From contig JBGAWE010000218.1 of the NCBI GenBank assembly GCA_044227705.1, positions 1 through 7,652 of the forward strand: a stretch of DNA of 7,652 bases. The letters are read 5' to 3'. Every line of letters begins with the position of its first letter. Position 1 is the first letter of the stretch. The position numbers were made by a program, and so were the translations under genes. The notes under the pieces are model-generated. The model was not told where the DNA came from and did no database searches. It saw only the letters and a program-made list of their open reading frames with translations. The stretch comes from JANOQP01 sp044227705 (GTDB lineage: Bacteria > Bacteroidota > Bacteroidia > Chitinophagales > Saprospiraceae). Below are positions 1 through 4,923 of this stretch, piece after piece.

Positions 1-156
1 GTGGCCGAGCGGGTTCGGAGGTGTTTGAAATTCATCCCGGCCGAGCGGCTCTCGGTCGCGCCGGACTGCGGCTTTAGCCAGACGGCCCGCTGGGCGGCGC
101 GGCAGAAACTGGCCAACATGGTGGCAGGGGCGCGGCGGGTGAGGGGAGAGGTTTGA
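1..156 (+). CDS. MetE-family (cobalamin-independent methionine synthase-like) protein, C-terminal fragment
   Basis: This is the 3' end of a gene that begins before the window; 51 codons are visible, ending in TGA at 154-156. The fragment has the ending typical of the MetE catalytic (C-terminal) domain: an ERL motif, then A-P-D-C-G-F around residues 20-25 of the fragment, then A-R-x-x-x-x-x-K-L-x-N-M-V-x-G-A. The Cys of PDCG (bases 67-69) corresponds to the last zinc-ligand cysteine of MetE (Cys726 in the E. coli enzyme), which helps activate the thiol methyl acceptor. In the family the reaction is methyl transfer from a methyltetrahydrofolate to homocysteine. Full MetE is about 750 residues, but many Bacteroidota and archaea carry shorter stand-alone catalytic-domain proteins. 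Which type this is cannot be told from the fragment, so no symbol is given. Family assignment is fairly secure; the exact substrate is not. Confidence 0.8.
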   Translation: MAERVRRCLKFIPAERLSVAPDCGFSQTARWAARQKLANMVAGARRVRGEV

Positions 157-157
157 G

Positions 158-165
158 TATTTTTG
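158..165 (+). promoter_or_regulatory. candidate Bacteroidota -7 promoter element (TAnnTTTG)
   Basis: TATTTTTG at 158-165 is an exact match to the Bacteroidota sigma-ABfr -7 consensus TAnnTTTG. It starts just after the MetE-like stop codon and ends 32 bases before the ATG at 198, a sensible promoter-to-start distance. No TTTG-like -33 element is visible about 19-21 bases upstream, where the sequence is GC-rich coding DNA. A near-identical string, TATTTTCGACC, sits at a similar distance (30 bases) upstream of the T9SS protein gene on the other strand, which raises its interest. Because 8-bp matches occur by chance, this remains a candidate. Confidence 0.35.
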
Positions 166-197
166 ACCGCCCGACCTCCATTCAACCCGGTTTTTCC

Positions 198-1196
198 ATG
201 AAAACGTTGCTTCCCCTCTTGTTGCTTTTCACCGGCCTCGGCCCGGCCGTCGGCCAAAACTGGACTTATCGCGTCGTCGCCAAAGACGGCCTGCGGCTGC
301 GCGAAACGCCGGACAGGAACGGCCGGGTGCTGGCCGTCGCGCCTTTTTGGGATTCGGTGGAGGTCGAGGCAAGAGCGGAAGCGAACCAGTTTGGTATTGA
401 ATTAACGGGAGAATTTCGGCAGGACACGATGGGCGTCGCTTACGTGGGATTGTTCGAGAACTCCCAAGACTATTTGGTGCCCGACACGGTCAAGCTCATC
501 GGCCAGTGGCTTCCAGTCCAGTACAAGGGGCAGCGGGGTTTCATGTTCAGCGGCTTTTTAGGCCCCGACTTTGGCGGGAAAACCAAAAGGCACGACCCTG
601 ATGACCGCTTCCGCTTGAGGAACTCACAGGGCAACTGTTGCTCCCAGAACGACCCCGAAGTTGGCCGCGACTGGCATTGGCACGGGCTTTTTTGGTCTGG
701 GAAAGATTGGGAGGTCAGGCCGGTGACGCTACGGTACTTGGCGTTGAGAAATCGAATCCTGACCTTGACGGAAGACCCAGTGCAGCCAATCTGGGTTTTC
801 GGGGCAAAAAGGAGCTGGCCGCGCCATCGATTGTCCAACTTCGCGGACAGCTTACAGCACCGCCTCCACTTTTTCAGCGACAGCCTCGACATCGTCAAGG
901 AGCTCCAAGTTTGTCATCGCCACGGCATGAACTTCGAGAAGGTGGGCGACGGGGCCAACTACCTGAAATGGGCCGCCATCTGCCCCGATGGCCAGTATCA
1001 ATGGTTGCCGATGAGACAAGACAGCGTATACTATCTGGAAGACATAAATTGGATTGGTGATTTTGACGGCGACACCCGGCCTGACTACTTGGCCAGCGAC
1101 AGTGAGTTCGGTGCCTGCCTGTTTTTAAGCTCGGCGGCCAAGACCGGCGATGCTGTTGGCTTTGCAGCACGGCTTTTTGAGGGCGGATGCGAATGA
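198..1196 (+). CDS. secreted SH3-like domain protein of unknown function with a DxDxDxxxD motif
   Basis: This 332-aa protein has a Sec signal peptide: Met-Lys-Thr, then a Leu-rich core, with likely cleavage near the Gln at residue 20. Residues about 23-122 look like a bacterial SH3 (SH3b) fold: a V-x-x-x-D-G-L-R-L-R-x-x-P start typical of cell-wall-type SH3 domains, and an ending W-x-P-V-x-Y-x-G-x-x-G-F-M-F. Between them lies an atypical insertion, roughly residues 60-100. Near the C-terminus, D288-F-D290-G-D292-T-R-P-D296 matches the D-x-D-x-D-x-x-x-D calcium-loop pattern seen in FG-GAP and dockerin-like repeats. Six cysteines (147, 148, 239, 262, 307, 331) could form disulfides in the periplasm. 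An in-frame TTG at 153 would add 15 residues and overlap the preceding stop, but ATG 198 is preferred because the signal peptide starts there and the candidate promoter lies upstream. By eye its codons look less GC-rich than those of the next two genes. Role unknown; SH3b domains often bind peptidoglycan or proteins. Confidence 0.85.
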   Translation: MKTLLPLLLLFTGLGPAVGQNWTYRVVAKDGLRLRETPDRNGRVLAVAPFWDSVEVEARAEANQFGIELTGEFRQDTMGVAYVGLFENSQDYLVPDTVKLIGQWLPVQYKGQRGFMFSGFLGPDFGGKTKRHDPDDRFRLRNSQGNCCSQNDPEVGRDWHWHGLFWSGKDWEVRPVTLRYLALRNRILTLTEDPVQPIWVFGAKRSWPRHRLSNFADSLQHRLHFFSDSLDIVKELQVCHRHGMNFEKVGDGANYLKWAAICPDGQYQWLPMRQDSVYYLEDINWIGDFDGDTRPDYLASDSEFGACLFLSSAAKTGDAVGFAARLFEGGCE

Positions 1197-1205
1197 CATA
1201 ATGAC

Positions 1206-2048
1206 ATGAAACAGCCCATACAAAAAGACTCCACCCTTCTCGCAGACATCCTTCTCCACGAAAAAGAAGGCACCGACATGGCCGCCTGGTGGCTCGGCCA
1301 GAGCGGCTTTCTCCTCCAATACGGGGGCAAAAGGCTCCTTTTCGACCCCTATCTCTCCGACTCCCTGACGAAAAAGTACGACGGCACCTCAAAGCCCCAC
1401 GTCCGCATCAGCGAGGGGGTCGTCGCGCCGGGCGAGCTGCCCAGAATCGACGTCGCCACCTCCTCACACAACCACACCGACCACCTCGACGCGGAGACCT
1501 TGCTGCCGATTTTTGAGAAGAACCCGGCCATCCGCTTCATCGCGCCGGAGGCCAACCGGGCGTTCGTCGCACAGCGGCTTGGCTGCCCGGCCGATTGGCC
1601 CATCGGGCTGCGCGACGGGCAATCCATCGAAGTCGAGGGGATGAGATTTCACGGCATCGCCGCCGCCCACAACACCGTCGAGCGCGACGCGGCGGGCTGC
1701 CCGCGCTGCATGGGCCTCGTCGTCGAGTGGGCCGGGCGGGCGGTCTACCACAGCGGCGACACCCTTCTTTTTGAAGAAATGGAGGCGGTTTTGAGCCAAT
1801 TTTCAATTGATATTGCCTTCCTGCCCATCAACGGCAACCTCCCCGAGCGCGGCGTGGCGGGCAACCTCGACGGCATCGAGGCCGCCCGGTTGGCCAAGAA
1901 AATCGGGGCGCGGCTCGTCGTCCCCTGCCATTTCGACCTGTTCGAGTTCAACACGGCCGACCCCGTTTTTTTCGAGGAGGAATGCCGCCGCATCGGGCAG
2001 CCTTTTCGGACGCTGCGGCTCGGCGAGCGGCTGGACCTGCCCGACTGA
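1206..2048 (+). CDS. UlaG-like metallo-beta-lactamase-fold hydrolase
   Basis: This 280-aa, probably cytoplasmic protein belongs to the UlaG-like branch of the metallo-beta-lactamase fold. Visible motifs, in order: W-L-G-Q-S-G-F near residues 29-35, the D-P-Y-L-S strand (47-51), the metal-binding H88-N-H90-T-D92-H93 box, a candidate third metal ligand in A-A-H155-N, H-S-G-D185-T, and a final P-C-H242-F-D. All metal-ligand positions expected for a two-metal hydrolase therefore appear present. The family includes L-ascorbate-6-phosphate lactonase (UlaG, about 354 residues) and many uncharacterised hydrolases. The shorter length and absence of ascorbate-utilisation neighbours argue against assigning that substrate. 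The ATG at 1206 is kept because the family has a short N-terminal lead before WLGQ; Met25 is a possible alternative. The gene starts 9 bases after the SH3-like gene and ends 12 bases before the glycosyltransferase, consistent with an operon. No Shine-Dalgarno sequence is seen. Confidence 0.9.
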   Translation: MKQPIQKDSTLLADILLHEKEGTDMAAWWLGQSGFLLQYGGKRLLFDPYLSDSLTKKYDGTSKPHVRISEGVVAPGELPRIDVATSSHNHTDHLDAETLLPIFEKNPAIRFIAPEANRAFVAQRLGCPADWPIGLRDGQSIEVEGMRFHGIAAAHNTVERDAAGCPRCMGLVVEWAGRAVYHSGDTLLFEEMEAVLSQFSIDIAFLPINGNLPERGVAGNLDGIEAARLAKKIGARLVVPCHFDLFEFNTADPVFFEEECRRIGQPFRTLRLGERLDLPD

Positions 2049-2060
2049 AGCCCCGACGCC

Positions 2061-3461
2061 ATGCCCGTCCTTCTTTTTTTCTTGATCGTCTACCTGTCGG
2101 CCATCGCGGCGGCTTTGAAAAACCGGCCAGGCCTCTGCGGCTGGTTGCTCGTTTTGGGCGGCCTCGGCCTGCGGCTGTTCTGCGCCCTCGACCCGCTGCC
2201 GCACGACTGGGACGAGCGTTTCCACGCCCTCGTCGCCAAGAACCTGATGGCCGACCCGCTGCGCCCGCTCCTCTATCGCGAGCCGCTGCTGCCCTTCGCC
2301 GCCGGGGACTGGGGCGGCGGCCACGTCTGGCTCCATAAGCAGCCGCTCCCGCTCTGGTGCATGGCGGCCTCGATGAAGCTCCTCGGCGCGGGCGTGGTGG
2401 CGATGCGGCTGCCGTCGCTGCTGCTCTCCGCGTTCTCGGTCTGGCTGACGTGGCGGATGGGCCGACGCTGGTTCGACGAGCGCATCGGGCTGTGGGCCGC
2501 GTTTTTCCAGTCGGTCAACGGCCTCGTCATCGAAATCGGCTCGGGCCGCGTCGCCACCGACCATGTCGACCTTTTTTTCATGGTCATGGTTCAAGTTTCG
2601 ATATGGTTCGTTGTGGGGCAGGCCGAGCGGCCCGATTGGCGAAGGCTGGTGGGTTGCGGCCTATTCATGGGGCTGGCGATGCTGTGCAAGTGGCTGCCGG
2701 GGCTGTTGGCCCTGCCGATTTTTTGGGTCTGCTCGGCGGTCGGCCTTCGGTCGAAGATCGGCCAGTCGGCCGCCATGCTGGGCATTGCGGCCGCCGTGTT
2801 TTTGCCGTGGCAGGTGTTCGCCGCCGCTCGCTTTCCGGCCGAGTTTTGGGTGGAGGTGCGCCACAACGCTCGCCATTTTTCGGAATCCCTCGACGGGCAG
2901 GGCGGCCCTTTTTGGTTCTTCCTCGACCGCGCCCGCGTCAACTGGGGCGAGCTGGTCTACCTGCCGTTCGGCTGGCTCGCCGTCCAATTTTTTTTGAATA
3001 AAGAAGACCGGCGGCTCCGGCTCCTCGCCGTGTGGATTGGGCTGCCCTGCATCTTCTTCTCCGCCGCGCAGACGAAGATGCAGGGCTACGTCCTGTTCGC
3101 CGCGCCCGCCGTTTTCCTGCTGGCGGGCCTCTTTTTGGAAAAATTCGAGTGGAAGAAGCTGCCGCGCCTGCCAATGGTTCTGCGGGTCGCGTTCACCGCG
3201 CTGGCCGTGCGCTACTGTTTGGAAAGGGTGAAACCGCTTGCCGACCGCTCGGCCGAATGGGCCGTCCGCCATAAAATCGAGCTGCTCGCCCGCAGCCATC
3301 CGCCGACGGAGAAACTGGTCGTCGTCAACTGCCCGGCGGCGAAGCAGGTGATGTTCTTCACCCCGTTCACCGCCTATGAATGGGCCAGCCCCGAGCAACG
3401 GCAACAGCTCGCCGCCGCTGGCTGGCTAGTCGTGGACTGGAAAGATTTTGCGGGAAACTGA
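2061..3461 (+). CDS. membrane glycosyltransferase, GT39/ArnT/PMT-like
   Basis: This 466-aa protein is an integral inner-membrane enzyme with many hydrophobic spans. They begin at residues 2-18 and 26-42, continue through about residue 360, and are followed by a soluble C-terminal tail. The first periplasmic loop carries H48-D-W-D51-E52-R-F-H-A, the acidic DE motif at which GT39/ArnT/PMT-type GT-C enzymes position lipid-linked sugar donor and acceptor. Further family-like marks are S-G-R-V-A-T-D-H near 161-168 and T-K-M-x-G-Y-V-L near 338-345. Such enzymes transfer a sugar from a polyprenyl-phosphate carrier to a protein, lipid A or another envelope glycan on the periplasmic side. At 466 residues it is shorter than ArnT (about 550). 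Donor and acceptor cannot be predicted. The gene follows the hydrolase by 12 bases and contains T7 tracts at 2074-2080 and 2572-2578 and a T8 tract at 2988-2995. Its reading frame is intact. Confidence 0.88.
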   Translation: MPVLLFFLIVYLSAIAAALKNRPGLCGWLLVLGGLGLRLFCALDPLPHDWDERFHALVAKNLMADPLRPLLYREPLLPFAAGDWGGGHVWLHKQPLPLWCMAASMKLLGAGVVAMRLPSLLLSAFSVWLTWRMGRRWFDERIGLWAAFFQSVNGLVIEIGSGRVATDHVDLFFMVMVQVSIWFVVGQAERPDWRRLVGCGLFMGLAMLCKWLPGLLALPIFWVCSAVGLRSKIGQSAAMLGIAAAVFLPWQVFAAARFPAEFWVEVRHNARHFSESLDGQGGPFWFFLDRARVNWGELVYLPFGWLAVQFFLNKEDRRLRLLAVWIGLPCIFFSAAQTKMQGYVLFAAPAVFLLAGLFLEKFEWKKLPRLPMVLRVAFTALAVRYCLERVKPLADRSAEWAVRHKIELLARSHPPTEKLVVVNCPAAKQVMFFTPFTAYEWASPEQRQQLAAAGWLVVDWKDFAGN

Positions 3462-3467
3462 ACCCGC
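3450..3467. terminator. possible small bidirectional hairpin between convergent genes
   Basis: GCGGG at 3450-3454 and CCCGC at 3463-3467 can pair around an 8-base loop that contains the glycosyltransferase stop codon at 3459-3461. Only 10 bases separate the two convergent stop codons, so any terminator must overlap coding sequence, as this one does. The stem is only 5 bp and neither strand has a strong U-tract after it; on the minus strand the bases after the stem are AAAATCTTT. The evidence is weak. Confidence 0.2.
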
Positions 3468-3471
3468 CCTA

Positions 3472-4917
3472 TCAGGCCAAGACCTCCCGAACGACCTTCC
3501 CCGAGACATCCGTCAACCGGAACCGCCGCCCCTGCGCGTGGAAGACGACCCGCTCGTGGTCGATGCCCATCAAATGGAGCAGCGTCGCCTGAAAGTCGTG
3601 GACGTGGACGGGGTCCTTTACCACGTTGTAGCCAAACTCGTCCGTTTCGCCGAGCACAAAACCGGGCTTCACGCCGCCGCCCGCCATCCAAATCGTGAAA
3701 CAGCGCGGGTGGTGGTCGCGGCCGTAGCCGTCTTTTTCGAGGCCCTGCGCGTAGTTCGTCCGGCCGAACTCCCCACCCCAGATGACGAGGGTCTCATCCA
3801 AAAGGCCGCGCCTTTTCAGGTCGGTGACGAGAGCGGCGGAGGCCTGGTCGACGTCCTTTGAGAGCCGCGCCGTCATTCCATTTACATCGAAATGCGCGTC
3901 CCAGCCCATGTGGTAGAGTTGAACAAAACGGACGCCGCGCTCGCTCAATCGCCTGGCCATCAAGCAGTTGGCGGCGAAAGTTCCGGGCGTCATCGCGTCG
4001 GAGCCGTAGAGGCGGAAGGTCTCGTCCGGCTCGCCGCTCAAGTCGAGCAGCTCCGGCACGGAGGCTTGCATCCGGTAGGCCATCTCATATTGAGAAATCC
4101 GGGTCTGGATTTCGGGGTCGCCCGTCCGGTCGAGTTCCATCTGGTTCAGCTCGGCGATCTTGTCGAGCATCCGCCGCCGTCCGAGCGAGTCGAGGCCGTC
4201 GGGGTCGTCGAGGTAGAGAACCGGGTCTTTGCCCATCCGAAACTGAACGCCCTGGTTCGCCGACGGCAGGAACGCCGACCCCCAGGCCCGCGAGGCGAGC
4301 GGCTGGATGTTGCCCTGCCCGCGCGAGAGGAGGACGGTGAAAGCGGGCAAGTCCGTGTTCTCCGACCCCAGCCCGTAGCTCAACCACGAGCCGATGGCGG
4401 GCCGGCCGGGCTGCTGGTTGCCGGTCTGGAAGAAGGTGACGGCCGGGTCGTGGTTGATGGCCTCCGTGTTCATCGACTTGATGAAACAGAGGTCGTCGAC
4501 CACCCGCGCCGTGTGCGGCATCAGCTCGCTGACCCACGCGCCCGCCTGCCCGTGCTGCTGGAAATTGTAGACCGAACCGGCCAGCGGGAAGCGCTTTTGC
4601 CCCGAGGTCATGCCCGTCAGCCGCTGGCCTTTTCGGACGGAATCGGGCAGGTCCTGCCCGTGCATTTTTCTCAAAAGGGGCTTCCAGTCGAAAAGCTCCA
4701 GTTGCGACGGCGCACCGCTCTGAAAGAGGTAGATGACCCTTTTCGCTCTCGGCGCGAAATGGGGAAGGGCCAGTTCGAGGTTGGCCGCCGCGTCGCCGCC
4801 CGAGCCGCAGCGCGAGAGCAGCCCGCCCAGCGCAAGCGAACCAATCCCGACGGCCGAGCGGTGGAGGAAGGTGCGGCGGTTGAGGAGGAGGTGGCGGTTG
4901 AGAAGTTCGTCGTGCAT
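3472..4917 (-). CDS. DUF1501 domain-containing protein with twin-arginine-type leader
   Basis: This 481-aa protein is a full-length DUF1501 protein, a family related in fold to alkaline phosphatase/sulfatase enzymes and abundant in Planctomycetota, Verrucomicrobiota and some Bacteroidota. The N-terminus has N13-R14-R15-T-F-L, close to the Tat consensus, followed by a hydrophobic Gly/Ala/Leu stretch to about residue 35, so export of a folded protein to the periplasm is likely. Cys37 follows, but the preceding Leu-Ser-Arg is a poor lipobox. Family hallmarks are G-W-D-A-H near 338-342, W-G-G-E-F-G-R-T at 380-387, G-R-D-H-H-P at 399-404, M-A-G-G-G-V-K at 411-417, and a typical R-L-T-D-V-x-G-x-V ending. 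Biochemical function of the family is unestablished. In Planctomycetota the gene usually sits beside a DUF1553/DUF1549 cytochrome-like gene; that partner is not here. Instead its ATG lies 6 bases after the T9SS protein stop codon, implying co-transcription. Confidence 0.92.
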   Translation of the reverse strand: MHDELLNRHLLLNRRTFLHRSAVGIGSLALGGLLSRCGSGGDAAANLELALPHFAPRAKRVIYLFQSGAPSQLELFDWKPLLRKMHGQDLPDSVRKGQRLTGMTSGQKRFPLAGSVYNFQQHGQAGAWVSELMPHTARVVDDLCFIKSMNTEAINHDPAVTFFQTGNQQPGRPAIGSWLSYGLGSENTDLPAFTVLLSRGQGNIQPLASRAWGSAFLPSANQGVQFRMGKDPVLYLDDPDGLDSLGRRRMLDKIAELNQMELDRTGDPEIQTRISQYEMAYRMQASVPELLDLSGEPDETFRLYGSDAMTPGTFAANCLMARRLSERGVRFVQLYHMGWDAHFDVNGMTARLSKDVDQASAALVTDLKRRGLLDETLVIWGGEFGRTNYAQGLEKDGYGRDHHPRCFTIWMAGGGVKPGFVLGETDEFGYNVVKDPVHVHDFQATLLHLMGIDHERVVFHAQGRRFRLTDVSGKVVREVLA

Positions 4918-4923
4918 CTTGTT

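Noticed and set aside
1..25. GTGGCCGAGCGGGTT at the left edge resembles the 5' part and D-arm of a class II tRNA (Ser/Leu).
   Set aside because: The following bases do not give an anticodon arm, T-arm (GGTTCGAATCC type) or matching acceptor stem. The stretch reads through as the MetE-family C-terminus with conserved motifs. The same GGCCGAGCGG string recurs within other genes as ordinary codons.
153..197. TTG start at 153 for the SH3-like protein, overlapping the MetE-like stop codon.
   Set aside because: It would place 15 polar residues before an otherwise ideal signal peptide and would run over the candidate promoter element. ATG 198 is the better start.
1803..2594. Minus-strand open frame of 263 codons spanning the hydrolase/glycosyltransferase junction.
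   Set aside because: It is antisense to two genes with intact catalytic motifs. Its composition (Gln/Arg/Glu-rich) is typical of reverse-frame reading of GC-rich coding DNA.
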